From Aureimonas populi (GTDB lineage: Bacteria > Pseudomonadota > Alphaproteobacteria > Rhizobiales > Rhizobiaceae): a stretch of DNA of 64,000 bases. The DNA lies in assembly GCF_017815515.1 (NCBI RefSeq), contig NZ_CP072611.1, positions 1,240,001 to 1,304,000 of the forward strand, in the 5' to 3' direction. Made by a program: the position numbers and the translations under genes. The notes below the pieces were generated by a model. The model saw only the letters and a list, made by a program, of their open reading frames with translations. It did not search any database and was not told where the DNA came from. Each line of letters begins with the position of its first letter. The stretch's first letter is position 1. Positions 17,151 to 26,609 of this stretch are shown one piece after another.

Positions 17151-18344
17151 CTACGGCTTCGGATCCTCAATGCCGATGCGCTCCCGGAGCTCCAACCACC
17201 AGCCGTAGGAGGAGGGCCAGTAGCCCCAATTCGGGTCGGCGCTAAGAGCTCGCGCAGCATGCAGTCCCCAATGAGGATTGTATAACGCCTCTCGCCCGAT
17301 CGCGATCAAGTCGGCCTGCCCGGCCTGGAGAATGGCCTCGGCCTGCGGCCCGTCAAGGATCACGCCGACCGCCATGGTCGGCACCTCGGCCTTGCGCCGG
17401 ATCGCCTCGGCATAGGGCACCTGATGGCCGCGCTCGAGCTTCTTGCGCTTCTTGGCGTAGTCCATGACCGAGTTCGCCGCGCGGATGCCGCCGGACGAAC
17501 AGTCCACCACGTCGATGCCGCGCTTCTTCAACTCGCCCGCCAGCACGAAGCTATCCTCGATGGTCCAGCCGTCGGTGCGGTCGTCCAGGTCTTTGCGCCA
17601 GTCGACGCAGGAGATGCGGTAAAGGATCGGCTTGCTGGACGGCCAAGCCGAGCGCACCGCCTCGGCGATCTCCAGCGCGAAACGCATCCGTCCGTTGATG
17701 TCGCCGCCATATTCGTCGGTGCGCAGGTTGGCCACCGGCGACAGGAAGGAGTGGATCAGGTAGCCATGCGCGGCATGGATGTCGAGGACGTCGTATCCGG
17801 CCTGGTCGACGCGCTTCGCAGCGGCGGCATAGGCCTCGACCAATTCCCTGATCTCGTCGACCGTCAGTTCCCTGGGCTCGTGATACTCCTCAATCGATCG
17901 CCCCGGTGAGGAACTGACTGGCTGCCACGGAGCCTCACCGCGCGCGGCTTCGGCAGGCCCGAGCGGCTGCAACCCCTCGAACGGTCGCTGGCGCGACGCC
18001 TTGGGGCCGACATGATGCAGCTGGGCCGCCGGGACCGCGCCCTGCTCGCGCAGAAAGTCCGATATGCGGCGCAGCGGCGCGATCTGGTCGTCCGACCAGA
18101 TGCCGCAATCGCCGTAGGTGGAGCGGCCGCGCGGCTCGACGATCAACGCCTCGGTCATCACCGTGCCGAAGCCGCCCAGCGCGTATTTCGCAAGATGCTG
18201 AAGGTGCCAGTCGGTCGCCCGCCCGTCTGGTCCCGTCATGTACATCTGCATGGGCGCGAGCACTATACGATTGGGAAATGTGACGCCGCGCAGGGTGTAG
18301 GGGCTGAACAGCATCGTCTGGCCCGAAACTGGCTTGTCGCTCAC
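17151..18344 (-). CDS. Old-yellow-enzyme family NADH:flavin oxidoreductase (YqjM/XenA-like)
   Basis: A 397-residue TIM-barrel flavoprotein. LFSPYTLRGVTFPNRIVLAP opens the family pattern, AAQLHHVGPKASRQRPFEG carries the substrate-binding histidine region, and YDVLDIHAAHGYLIHSFLSP and NLRTDEYGGDINGRMRFALE are signature motifs. Members reduce activated C=C bonds (enones, maleimides) or act on unusual amines using FMN and NAD(P)H. It follows hyuB by 13 bp on the same strand and probably shares its transcript. Its role in the pathway is unknown; it may act on an unsaturated or ring compound before or after HyuAB. Confidence 0.85.
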   Translation of the reverse strand: MSDKPVSGQTMLFSPYTLRGVTFPNRIVLAPMQMYMTGPDGRATDWHLQHLAKYALGGFGTVMTEALIVEPRGRSTYGDCGIWSDDQIAPLRRISDFLREQGAVPAAQLHHVGPKASRQRPFEGLQPLGPAEAARGEAPWQPVSSSPGRSIEEYHEPRELTVDEIRELVEAYAAAAKRVDQAGYDVLDIHAAHGYLIHSFLSPVANLRTDEYGGDINGRMRFALEIAEAVRSAWPSSKPILYRISCVDWRKDLDDRTDGWTIEDSFVLAGELKKRGIDVVDCSSGGIRAANSVMDYAKKRKKLERGHQVPYAEAIRRKAEVPTMAVGVILDGPQAEAILQAGQADLIAIGREALYNPHWGLHAARALSADPNWGYWPSSYGWWLELRERIGIEDPKP

Positions 18345-18356
18345 GGGATGCCTCTC

Positions 18357-20378
18357 TTACTCAGCAGCGAGCGCCGTCGGCCGGCTGACGGTTGGCAGTT
18401 CCGGAAAACGACGGGCGACTTTGTCGAAGACGTCGTAGATGTCGCTCCCATCCCCCCGACCCGCCGGCGGCGTATCGCCGATCGAGCGGAAGATCTGATG
18501 CTTCATGAAGTAGCGCCAGGACACGGGAAGCTGAGCCAAAATATCGGTCAGCGCCTCGTAGCGCCCCTCGGTCCACACCGCCTCGTAGGCCGCGCGGGCT
18601 TCGCCGTGACCGAACGTGGCTAGCGGCACCGGCTTCGAACCGGCCGACATCTCGGCGCGGAGCGCCTCCGTGGCGGCGTCGTCCACCGACAAATCTTCGC
18701 CGAGCACGACGCCATAGTCGGCGTGCGCCGCCTCGCGGGAGACGAAGCCTCGCCTGACGTCGAGCATCACCAGGTCCACCGGTCTGTGGAGCGGGTCGCC
18801 ATAGCCGCCCGCGCCCGGACCCTGGATCAGGATGATGTCGCCCGGATCGCAGTTCACGATGTCGGTCGAGCCCAGCTCGACGCAGTCGGGCCTATCGGGG
18901 TTGCGCGCAAAGCGCGAGGGTTTGCCGGCCTTTCCGCCTGCAAGCCCCCAGGCCGAGAAGCGTGACCGGTCGCGGTTGCGCGCCGTCACCATCGACTGCG
19001 GCGCGAAAAGCTGGAACTCCATCTCCAGCGCCGTTCCGCCGCGATAGAAGCCGGGGCCGCCCGAATCCTGTACCAGGCCGTAGCGGCGGATGCGGATCGG
19101 CACCTCGGCCTCGTTGATCTCGACCGGCGTGTTCTTCAGATAGGACATGTTAGCACCGCAGGCTTCCACGCCGTCCGCCTTGGGGCCGCCGCCCGAGCCG
19201 CCACCAACCGGGCCGATCGAGGCCATGATCGGCCGCCCGTCCTTCGTCGAGGTCTTCACGTTCATGATCGACAGGCCGCTGCCCGGCGAGGCCGGCATGC
19301 GGTCGGGCACGACCCGGCAGAACGCCCCGATGGTCGCCACCTGGGAGAGGTTGCACATCAGGCTGCGCATGCCGACGGCCGCCGGCTTGACGGCGTTCAT
19401 CACCGTGCCTTCGGGCAGGATCGCGCGCACCGAGCGCATCAGGCCTGCGTTGAGCATCACGGTCGGGTCGAGGCAGTAGAGTGCGTAGACTGCCCCCACC
19501 ATGGCCAGCGAATGGCGTTCGTTGCCGCCGGTCGGCACATTGAGCGAGGAGACGAGCTGCGGGTCGCTGCCTGTATAGTCGAGCGTCATCGTCTCGCCGT
19601 GGATCTTCAGCGTCACGCAGACGCGCACTGGATAGCCACCCGCCTGATCCTCGTCGGCGTAGTCGGCGAAGAAGTATTCGCCGTCCGGCAGGCCGCGGAT
19701 CACGGCCCGCGCCTGGGCATCGGCATAGTCGAGAAGCTCTCCGAGGCCCGAGCTGAACGCCTCCTTGCCGAAACGCTCGATGATTTCGTGCACCTTGCGT
19801 TCACCGACGTTCACGCAGGCGATCTGCGCGTTCAGATCGCCCCAGTTCTGCTCAGGCAGGCGCACATTGGTCTCGATGATGCGGAGCAGGTCCTCGTTCA
19901 TCTTGCCGTCGCGCACCAGCCTCATCGGCGGGATCCGCAGGCCTTCCTGATAGACCTCGGTGAGGCTGCGCGAGAGCGAGGCCGGGACAGCGCCGCCGAC
20001 ATCGGTGTTGTGGATGTGGTTGCCGACGAAGCACATCAGCTCGCCTTCCCAGAAGACGGGCTTCCACATGTGCAGGTCGGGCGCATGTGTCGCGACAAAG
20101 CCCGAATAGGGATCGGAGACGACGCAGATGTCGCCTTCCTTGTAGTCGAAGAGCTTGATGACGCCCCCATAGTCGAGGCCCGTGTACCAGGTCGCGCCGA
20201 ACGTCTTGGGGGAGGCAACCGTCAGGCCTTCCTTCGTCAGCACCTGGCACGAGAAGTCCTCGGTTTCCTTGACGAAGGTCGAGTAGGCGGTGCGCATCAG
20301 CGTCCAGCCCATGCTCTCGGCGGCGGCCGCGCAATAGTTGGCCAGAACATGCAGGGTTATGTTGGCGTCCTTGCTCAT
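18357..20378 (-). CDS. hyuB: Hydantoinase B / oxoprolinase-family subunit
   Basis: About 673 residues from the ATG at 20378, whose ATGA overlaps the hyuA stop. Family motifs: ANYCAAAAESMGWTLMRTAY, VSDPYSGFVATHAPDLHMWK, GNHIHNTDVGGAVP, VPTGGNERHSLAMVG and the glycine-rich VGGGSGGGPKADG. With HyuA it forms an ATP-dependent amidohydrolase or carboxylase-like complex (N-methylhydantoinase, 5-oxoprolinase and acetone/acetophenone carboxylase are relatives). The exact substrate cannot be told. It is cytoplasmic and intact. Confidence 0.87.
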   Translation of the reverse strand: MSKDANITLHVLANYCAAAAESMGWTLMRTAYSTFVKETEDFSCQVLTKEGLTVASPKTFGATWYTGLDYGGVIKLFDYKEGDICVVSDPYSGFVATHAPDLHMWKPVFWEGELMCFVGNHIHNTDVGGAVPASLSRSLTEVYQEGLRIPPMRLVRDGKMNEDLLRIIETNVRLPEQNWGDLNAQIACVNVGERKVHEIIERFGKEAFSSGLGELLDYADAQARAVIRGLPDGEYFFADYADEDQAGGYPVRVCVTLKIHGETMTLDYTGSDPQLVSSLNVPTGGNERHSLAMVGAVYALYCLDPTVMLNAGLMRSVRAILPEGTVMNAVKPAAVGMRSLMCNLSQVATIGAFCRVVPDRMPASPGSGLSIMNVKTSTKDGRPIMASIGPVGGGSGGGPKADGVEACGANMSYLKNTPVEINEAEVPIRIRRYGLVQDSGGPGFYRGGTALEMEFQLFAPQSMVTARNRDRSRFSAWGLAGGKAGKPSRFARNPDRPDCVELGSTDIVNCDPGDIILIQGPGAGGYGDPLHRPVDLVMLDVRRGFVSREAAHADYGVVLGEDLSVDDAATEALRAEMSAGSKPVPLATFGHGEARAAYEAVWTEGRYEALTDILAQLPVSWRYFMKHQIFRSIGDTPPAGRGDGSDIYDVFDKVARRFPELPTVSRPTALAAE

Positions 20379-22423
20379 GCCTCGCCTCCACCGGAAATGC
20401 GCAGATTGCCGAATTCGTCGACATTGACCGTGCTGCCGGGCGGCACCACGGTCGTACAATCCTCCTGGGCGATGATTGCAGGCCCTTCGAGATGGTGGCC
20501 CGGCTTCAGCTTGGCACGATGGTGGAGCGCGGCATCGCGCGCCTGCCCGCCCATCCAGACCGGCACCGTACCCTCCGGCTTCGCCGGCGCGACTTCAAGC
20601 GGGAACTTCGAGAACTCTGGCTTCTTCGTTTTGCCCGAGATGACGAGCCGGACGCTGATGATCTGCACGGCCGCGCCACGGTCGGCATGGTCGTAGATGC
20701 GCTCGTGTTCCTTGTGAAAGGCTTCCACGATGCTGTCGATTTCGGCGTTCGCGATCGCCTCGGAATCGATCTTCGTGTCGATCTCGAAGCTCTGGCCGCG
20801 ATAGCGCATCTCGGCCGAATGGATCAGCTCGTATTCGCCTTCGTAGCCTTGTCCTTCGCGCAACCACGCCACGGCGCGCTCCTCGAGCGCACGGAACTCG
20901 TCGGCGACTTGCCTCGCCGCATCGGCCGTCGCCTCGACATAGATGGTCGACAGGAAATCGTTCTTCACGTCCGCGATCAGGCCGCCCAGCGCCGAGAGAA
21001 CACCCGGCGTCGGCGGCACGACCACCTCCTTCATGCGCAGTTCGCGCGCCAGGAAGCAGGCGAGCATCGGGCCGGCGCCGCCGAAGGCGAGCACCGAGAA
21101 GTCGCGCGGATCGATGCCGAAGCGCGACACCAGCGCCGATACGTCGGTGTACATGCCCGAAACGGCGATCTCGATGATGGCCTCCGCCGTCTCCTCGATC
21201 GTGCGCCCGAGCTTCTCGGCGAGTTCGCCGACGGCGCGGCGCGATGCCTCGCGGTCCACCTGCACGGCATTGTAACCGAGCTCGCTATGGCCGATCGCGC
21301 CGAGCGCTACGAAGGCGTCGGTGATCGTGGCGCGATCGCCGCCTCGTCCATAGCAGGCGGGCCCCGGGCTGGAGCCTGCGCTTTCCGGGCCGACGCGCAG
21401 CACGTTCTGCCCGTCGACCCAGGCGATCGAGCCGCCACCCTCGCCGATCGAGCTGACCGATACGGACGGGATGTAGATCTGGAACTCGCCGATCAGTTCC
21501 CCGACGCCATATTGCGGCTCGCCGTCCATGATGATCGCGACGTCCGCGCTGGTGCCGCCGATGTCGATGCTCATGCACCTGTCGATGCCGGCGACCTTGG
21601 CGACGTAGCTCGCACCGATGACGCCGGACGCCGTGCCCGACAGGATCATCTGCACGCATTCCGACTTGCCCTGTTCGGCAGTCATCACGCCGCCGTTGGA
21701 TTTGGTCAGGCGTGGCTCGCCGGCGACGCCGACCTCGGCCAGTGCCTGCTGCAGCGAGCCGAGATAATGGGCTACGCGGGGCTGGACATAGGCGCCGATG
21801 ATGGTGGTGATCGTGCGCTCGTATTCGCGGATGATCGGCCATGTCTCGCTGGAACAGAACACCGGCAGGCCAGGCGCCTCCGCCTCCACCAGCGCTTTCA
21901 CGCGCTGCTCGTGGTCGGGATTGCGATAGGAATGGAGAAGCGAGATCACGATGCCCTCGGCATCGGCCGCGACGGCGCGCTTCACCGCTTGCTTGATGGC
22001 CTCTTCGTCCAGCGGGGCGATCTCTTCGCCGCTCGCGTCGAGCCGTCCGGGAACGCCGAAGACCATGTTGCGGGGGATCAGAGGTGCGGGGCGGCGGGAC
22101 AGGAGGTTGTACATGTCGGCGATCTTGATGCGCCCGATCTCCAGGACGTCGAGGAAGCCCTCCGTCGCAAGGAGCGCCAACGTCAGTCCCTTGCGCTGGA
22201 TCACGGTGTTGATGCCCACCGTGGTGCCATGCGTGAAGTAGGAGATGTCCTCGGGAAAGATCCCGTAGCGCTCGCCGGCGAGCGCCAGTCCGGCCAGAAC
22301 CTCCGCCCCGGGCTCGTCCGGCCGGGAGAATACCTTGAGGGTGCGAAGTGTCCTCGACGCCTCGTCGAAAAGCGCGAAGTCGGTGAAGGAGCCGCCGATA
22401 TCGACGCCCACGCGAAATGACAT
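20375..22423 (-). CDS. hyuA: Hydantoinase A / oxoprolinase-family ATP-binding subunit
   Basis: A 682-residue protein with the N-terminal Hydant_A_N motif VGVDIGGSFTDFALFDEASR, the ATPase-type MSIDIGGTSADVAIIMDGEP (actin-like phosphate loop) and a C-terminal domain (LRISGGGEA end). It provides the ATP-dependent activation step for HyuB. The gene order binding protein - hyuA - hyuB - OYE on one strand suggests that imported substrate is processed directly. A long opposite-strand open frame here is a GC-rich shadow. Confidence 0.88.
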   Translation of the reverse strand: MSFRVGVDIGGSFTDFALFDEASRTLRTLKVFSRPDEPGAEVLAGLALAGERYGIFPEDISYFTHGTTVGINTVIQRKGLTLALLATEGFLDVLEIGRIKIADMYNLLSRRPAPLIPRNMVFGVPGRLDASGEEIAPLDEEAIKQAVKRAVAADAEGIVISLLHSYRNPDHEQRVKALVEAEAPGLPVFCSSETWPIIREYERTITTIIGAYVQPRVAHYLGSLQQALAEVGVAGEPRLTKSNGGVMTAEQGKSECVQMILSGTASGVIGASYVAKVAGIDRCMSIDIGGTSADVAIIMDGEPQYGVGELIGEFQIYIPSVSVSSIGEGGGSIAWVDGQNVLRVGPESAGSSPGPACYGRGGDRATITDAFVALGAIGHSELGYNAVQVDREASRRAVGELAEKLGRTIEETAEAIIEIAVSGMYTDVSALVSRFGIDPRDFSVLAFGGAGPMLACFLARELRMKEVVVPPTPGVLSALGGLIADVKNDFLSTIYVEATADAARQVADEFRALEERAVAWLREGQGYEGEYELIHSAEMRYRGQSFEIDTKIDSEAIANAEIDSIVEAFHKEHERIYDHADRGAAVQIISVRLVISGKTKKPEFSKFPLEVAPAKPEGTVPVWMGGQARDAALHHRAKLKPGHHLEGPAIIAQEDCTTVVPPGSTVNVDEFGNLRISGGGEA

Positions 22424-22528
22424 TGTCTCGATTCCCTCGATCGACCATCCGGTCGCCGTTCAAACTGCCATTCAAAGGTGGTTGCGGGCGGGGCTGTCGT
22501 TGCGAGCCTGCGCCCGACGGTCGTCGTC

Positions 22529-23569
22529 TCAGCGCCCGATGCGACGGTTCCACTGATCGATCAGCAAGGACTGGACCTCCGTCATCTCGCGGAAGGGAGG
22601 GAAGACCAGCTCGTCGAACTTGGTGATCTGGTCTCGCACCGCGGGATCGAATTCCGCGCTCGCGTTACCCACGCCGTAGCGCGTCCGGCTCCCGAAGCAG
22701 CCCTGTGCTTCTGCGTCGAGAGCCGCGTTCACGAACTCCCAGCCGACGTCGCTGGAGTTCGTCACCTTCTGTATCCAGGTCATGGCCGCCACCGCGCCGG
22801 GAGACGGCGTGACGTAGGCGAAGTTCTCGTTGCCGTCGTCGATGAATGCGAGGGCGCGGCCGTCCCAGTACATGGCGATATCGATCGCGCCGCTGCGGAG
22901 CCCGTTCAGAACCTGGTTAGGATCGCTCCAGAACTCCAGGGACCCGCCCTCCTGCATGCGCTCGATCGTCTCGAAGCCCGGCTCGATGTCGTCGAGCCCA
23001 CCGCCAGCAAGATTTGCGAAGTTCCAGAGACCGGTGGAAAGCGCGCCCGGATAGTTCACGCCGGGGATCGAGGCATACCACTCGCCTTCGGCGACGCCTT
23101 CGATGAAATCCTCCCAGCTTGCCGGCGGCTCGCTGACCGTCTCCGTGTTGTAGATCAGTCCCATCGATCCGTAGTTGTGCACGACCCCATAGCCGTCGCC
23201 GATGGTCTGAAAGGCCTCGGGCAGGCTGGCCATGTTCGGCACGTTCTCGAGGGTGAACTGCTCGGCAAGTCCGCGATCGACGACGTCGAATGCGTTGTCG
23301 GATGGCATGTAGATGACGTCCAGCGGCGGATCGTTCGGGCTCGCCGCGATCTGGTTCATCCACTGCACGGGCGCGCCGAGCACGACGTTGACCGTGTGAC
23401 CCGTCGCTGCTTCGAAGGGAGCGACCACGCATTCCCGCAGGCTCTGTTCCCAGAGCCCGCCGAAGGCACCGACGGTGATCTCCTCGGCGGCCGCCGTGGC
23501 TGCAAACGCGCCGGCGGCACATGCTCCAATCAGCGATGCCGTAACATGGTGAAGGCAGGCGACGTTCAT
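22529..23569 (-). CDS. ABC transporter periplasmic solute-binding protein, PotD-like
   Basis: The signal peptide starts MNVACLHHVTASLIGACAAG and ends ATAAAEE. The mature part, EITVGAFGGLWEQSLRECVV and YNTETVSEPPASWEDFIEGV, has the type-2 binding-protein pattern. Three ATGs are possible (23584, 23575, 23569); GGAG nine bases ahead supports 23569. It heads the hyuA-hyuB-OYE strand and is divergent from the XRE regulator and the ATPase and permease genes, so the importer is split over two transcripts. Confidence 0.83.
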   Translation of the reverse strand: MNVACLHHVTASLIGACAAGAFAATAAAEEITVGAFGGLWEQSLRECVVAPFEAATGHTVNVVLGAPVQWMNQIAASPNDPPLDVIYMPSDNAFDVVDRGLAEQFTLENVPNMASLPEAFQTIGDGYGVVHNYGSMGLIYNTETVSEPPASWEDFIEGVAEGEWYASIPGVNYPGALSTGLWNFANLAGGGLDDIEPGFETIERMQEGGSLEFWSDPNQVLNGLRSGAIDIAMYWDGRALAFIDDGNENFAYVTPSPGAVAAMTWIQKVTNSSDVGWEFVNAALDAEAQGCFGSRTRYGVGNASAEFDPAVRDQITKFDELVFPPFREMTEVQSLLIDQWNRRIGR

Positions 23570-23584
23570 GGTCATCGGCTCCAT

Positions 23585-23972
23585 CGTGGCTCGAGAACAG
23601 GATGTCAGACTGTTTCAGATAATAAAAAATACGGCAACAAATTTTTACTTTCGAAATTTTGTCGGCGGCGAAGTCGTCGCTCGTTCAAACAGCGGTTCGA
23701 AGGCGTGCGCAGAAAACAAATTTCAGGCAGGCTGCACTGAAGACATGCAAAAAAACTAAGAAATCTAATGGATTGAAGGCCAGCGCTCTCTATGTCGGCG
23801 GGCCGCTGCTCGCGAGTTCCGCCGCCGGATACGCAGCATCGCGCCGAACTGATCCCTTCGTCAAGGACCGAAGGCCGATTTGTAACCGTGCGCATTATTT
23901 GAGCTTGTTTTCGTATGTTAAACGGATAGGGTGACTGAAATGAAAAATGCGGGCAGGTGGAGGGGGCGTTGG
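23585..23972. promoter_or_regulatory. AT-rich divergent regulatory region with an inverted repeat
   Basis: This roughly 390-bp region has much lower GC than its surroundings. ACAAATTTT (23637-23645) and AAATTTTGT (23654-23662) form an imperfect inverted repeat 8 bases apart, 70 bp upstream of the binding-protein start: a candidate operator for the XRE-cupin protein. The segment also contains the 33-bp repeat at 23856-23888 and a strong RBS (GGAGGG) before 23973. No gene was recognised in it. Confidence 0.5.
23856..23888 (+). repeat. Second copy of the short repeat seen at 16604
   Basis: It starts CTTCGTCAAGGACCGAAG and ends TGTAACCG; the copy at 16604-16638 differs by three substitutions and two inserted bases. 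Here it lies in the leader region of the XRE-cupin gene. It could be a remnant of an IS end or a dispersed extragenic repeat. Confidence 0.45.
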
Positions 23973-24584
23973 ATGGCATCAGTGGTTGCGGCCGCCGAAG
24001 GCAGTACGGAGGCCGCTGATGCAGAGGAAAGCATCGGTGCGGTTGTACGCCGCCTCAGGCGCGAGAAGGGAATGTCGTTGCAGAATGTGGCCAACGCGTC
24101 CGGCGTCTCGATCGGAATGTTGAGTCAGGTCGAGCGCGATCTGGTGAACCCTTCGGTGCGCGTGCTCACGGGAATCCGCCGAGCTCTCAACGTACCGTTC
24201 GAATCTCTCTTCCAGGGCGGGGAACTTCAGCGTTCGGACCCGGGGTTCGTTCGCCGGGTCGGATTCCGGCCGATCCTTGAACTCGGCGAGCTGCGCAAGG
24301 AACTGCTTTCAGCCAATGGTGCCCATAATCTCCAGCTGATGATCCTTCACATCGAGCCCGGCGGAACGTCAGGCGCGACGTTGCTCGCCTACCCGGCGGA
24401 AAAGGGCGGCATGGTCCTCTCGGGCGAAGTCGTGCTGACCGTCGGCGAGGAGCAGGCTACGCTGCGGGAAGGGGACAGCTTTCTCTTCGATAGTTCCCTC
24501 CCGCACGGTTTCCGAAACGAGACCGACAAGCCTGCGCAGGTCCTCTGGATCATCGGCGCGGTGCAGTTGGACCGCCACCTATAG
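23973..24584 (+). CDS. XRE-family regulator with C-terminal cupin sensor domain
   Basis: The helix-turn-helix at residues 24-78 (GAVVRRLRREKGMSLQNVAN, then GVSIGMLSQVERDLVNPSVR) is followed by a cupin barrel (MILHIEPGGTSGATLLAYPA, GEVVLTVGEEQATLREGDSF, DSSLPHGFRNETDKPAQVLW). PuuR and relatives with this layout sense polyamines or amino-acid derivatives. The ATG at 23973 is chosen for the GGAGGG seven to eight bases ahead; a longer frame to 23931 lacks one. It lies upstream of the ATPase and permease genes and divergent from the binding protein, so it probably controls both. Confidence 0.85.
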   Translation: MASVVAAAEGSTEAADAEESIGAVVRRLRREKGMSLQNVANASGVSIGMLSQVERDLVNPSVRVLTGIRRALNVPFESLFQGGELQRSDPGFVRRVGFRPILELGELRKELLSANGAHNLQLMILHIEPGGTSGATLLAYPAEKGGMVLSGEVVLTVGEEQATLREGDSFLFDSSLPHGFRNETDKPAQVLWIIGAVQLDRHL

Positions 24585-24633
24585 CCGCCCGCCCTTGCTC
24601 ATCTGAAACCCCAAGCGATCTCGCGTGACGCCA

Positions 24634-25713
24634 ATGGATAATTCCCAGCCTCTTCGCCTCACCCAGATCAGCAAGAACTTCGGCGCCGTTCAGGCGCTGA
24701 AGCCTCTCGATCTGCATGTCGAGCCGCAGGAAATGATCGCGCTCCTCGGGCCGTCGGGCTGCGGCAAGACGACCACCTTGCGCATCATCGCAGGGTTCGA
24801 GAATCCCGACACCGGCAGCGTCCACATCGGCGACCGCGATGTTACCGACCTTCCGCCGCACAGGCGCGGCTTGGGAATGGTCTTCCAGAACTACAGCCTC
24901 TTCCCGCACATGACGGTCGGCGAGAACATCGCCTTCGGCCTGAAAATGCGCGGCATCGGGAAGAGCGATCGCACCGCGCGCACGCGCTCTGCCCTCTCCA
25001 TGGTGCGCCTCGCCCAGTACGAAGACCGCTCGATCCACCAGCTCTCCGGCGGCCAGCAGCAGCGTATCGCGCTGGCGCGCTCGCTCGTCACCGATCCGGC
25101 TGTGCTGCTTCTCGACGAGCCGCTGGGGGCTCTGGACAAGAACCTGCGCGAAAGCATGCAGTTCGAACTGCGGGAGATCCAGAACAGGCTCGGCATCACC
25201 GCCATCATCGTGACCCACGATCAGGAGGAGGCGCTCACGATGAGCGACCGGGTCGCGGTCATGCTGGATGGCCAGATCGTTCAGATCAGCGCCCCGATCG
25301 ACATCTACGAGCGGCCGAATTCCCGTTTCGTCTCGGAGTTTCTCGGCACGGCCAACATCTTCTCCGGGAGAGCGATCGGGCAGGCCGGGGATAAGGTGCT
25401 CGTGACGCTCGACGAGAACGGTGCGCGCATCCCGACGCATGCAAGCAGTCAGGTGCCCGAGGGCGCCAGCGTCAAGATCGCGGTCCGGCCGGAGCGAATG
25501 CGCTTCCATGACGGACCGGACGGCGTGGCTGCGAAGGTGCGCGGCGTCGTCTTTCGCGGCAGCTACTACGCGTACGAACTCGAACTGCCGGGTCGCGAAG
25601 ATCCGATCTACGTCTACTCCGGGGAGCGGGAGGACATCTCGGCGGACGGTCGCGTCATGGTGACATGGCCCGACACGTACTCGATCCTCCTGTCCGAAGA
25701 GGTGGGCCGATGA
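24634..25713 (+). CDS. ABC transporter ATP-binding protein, PotA-like
   Basis: An ATPase of about 359 residues: Walker A GPSGCGKTTTLR, Q-loop FQNYSLFPHM, signature LSGGQQQRIALARS, Walker B VLLLDEPLGALD, H-loop VTHDQEEAL, and a TOBE domain (VKIAVRPERMRF). The start is the ATG at 24634, with a GTG at 24625 as alternative; neither has a strong RBS. The stop overlaps the next permease start (ATGA). Confidence 0.9.
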   Translation: MDNSQPLRLTQISKNFGAVQALKPLDLHVEPQEMIALLGPSGCGKTTTLRIIAGFENPDTGSVHIGDRDVTDLPPHRRGLGMVFQNYSLFPHMTVGENIAFGLKMRGIGKSDRTARTRSALSMVRLAQYEDRSIHQLSGGQQQRIALARSLVTDPAVLLLDEPLGALDKNLRESMQFELREIQNRLGITAIIVTHDQEEALTMSDRVAVMLDGQIVQISAPIDIYERPNSRFVSEFLGTANIFSGRAIGQAGDKVLVTLDENGARIPTHASSQVPEGASVKIAVRPERMRFHDGPDGVAAKVRGVVFRGSYYAYELELPGREDPIYVYSGEREDISADGRVMVTWPDTYSILLSEEVGR

Positions 25714-26600
25714 GCGATCAGTCGCTTCCCTTCGAGGCGGTTCGCGAAAAGTCGAGGCGAAAGCGACGGCGCGCGATCGGCATCGGCTCTCCCTGGGCCG
25801 TGCCGGCTCTGGTCTTCCTGATGGCGTTCTTCGTGCTGCCGCTGGTTTCGAACATCGTCCGCAGCGTCACCGGCGGTCAGGCGGCAGACGATCCGCTCTT
25901 CTATTATCGGGCGCTGCTGACCGACGCGTACTATCTCGGCATCATCTACGAGACGGTCAAAGTTGCGGTCCTATCGACGGCGATCTGCGTCGTTATCGGC
26001 TACCCGATCTCGTATTTCATGGTTCGTTACGCCGGGCGCTGGAATGCCGTCATCGTGTTCTGCCTGATCGCGCCACTCCTGACATCGATCATCATGCGCA
26101 CCTTCGGGTGGACGGTGCTGTTCTCGCGTCGCGGGCTGATCAATATCTGGCTTGTCGACTGGGGGATCATCGAGCGCCCGCTCAACATCCTCAATCAGGA
26201 GATCATGGTCTATATCGGGCTCGTGCACGTGCTCGTGCCCTTCATGGTCCTCTCGATCACGGCCGTCCTGCAGACGATAGACCGGCGCCTGGAGGAATCG
26301 GCACAGGTGCTGGGCGCGAACAAGCTGACGACCTTCTGGCGCATCACCTTGCCGCTGAGCATGGACGGGATCGCGACCGGCTGCATCCTCGTATTCGTTC
26401 TCACGAACGGCAGCTTCCTGACGATGCTCCTCCTTGGCGGCGGGCAGGTCACGACGCTCTCGCTCCTCATCTATCAGCAGTTCACCTTGACGCAGGATGT
26501 CGGCTTCGCCGCCGCGATGGGAAACCTGCTTCTCCTGTTCGCCCTCGTCTGCCTCGTCGTTCAGCTGAAATTCATCCACAGAAAAGGTGTGGCTGCGTAA
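25710..26600 (+). CDS. ABC transporter permease, PotB-like
   Basis: The ATG at 25710 overlaps the ATPase stop, which supports it over a longer frame from 25665. About 296 residues with a basic N-terminus, six helices (WAVPALVFLMAFFVLPLVSN first) and the EAA loop RLEESAQVLGANKLTTFWRI. The stop (TAA at 26598-26600) lies next to the end of an IS110 element that separates this gene from its partner permease at 28011. Confidence 0.87.
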   Translation: MSDQSLPFEAVREKSRRKRRRAIGIGSPWAVPALVFLMAFFVLPLVSNIVRSVTGGQAADDPLFYYRALLTDAYYLGIIYETVKVAVLSTAICVVIGYPISYFMVRYAGRWNAVIVFCLIAPLLTSIIMRTFGWTVLFSRRGLINIWLVDWGIIERPLNILNQEIMVYIGLVHVLVPFMVLSITAVLQTIDRRLEESAQVLGANKLTTFWRITLPLSMDGIATGCILVFVLTNGSFLTMLLLGGGQVTTLSLLIYQQFTLTQDVGFAAAMGNLLLLFALVCLVVQLKFIHRKGVAA

Positions 26601-26609
26601 TGCGCGTGT

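Noticed and set aside
20492..22420. A 642-residue plus-strand open frame opposite hyuA
   Set aside because: It has no family resemblance, is rich in Arg, Ala and Asp as expected for an antisense frame of GC-rich DNA, and lies fully opposite a clear gene.
22529..26600. A link between the two importers by recent duplication
   Set aside because: Both are PotABCD-like, but the ATPases and permeases differ throughout at protein level, so they look like separate family members rather than a recent duplicate.
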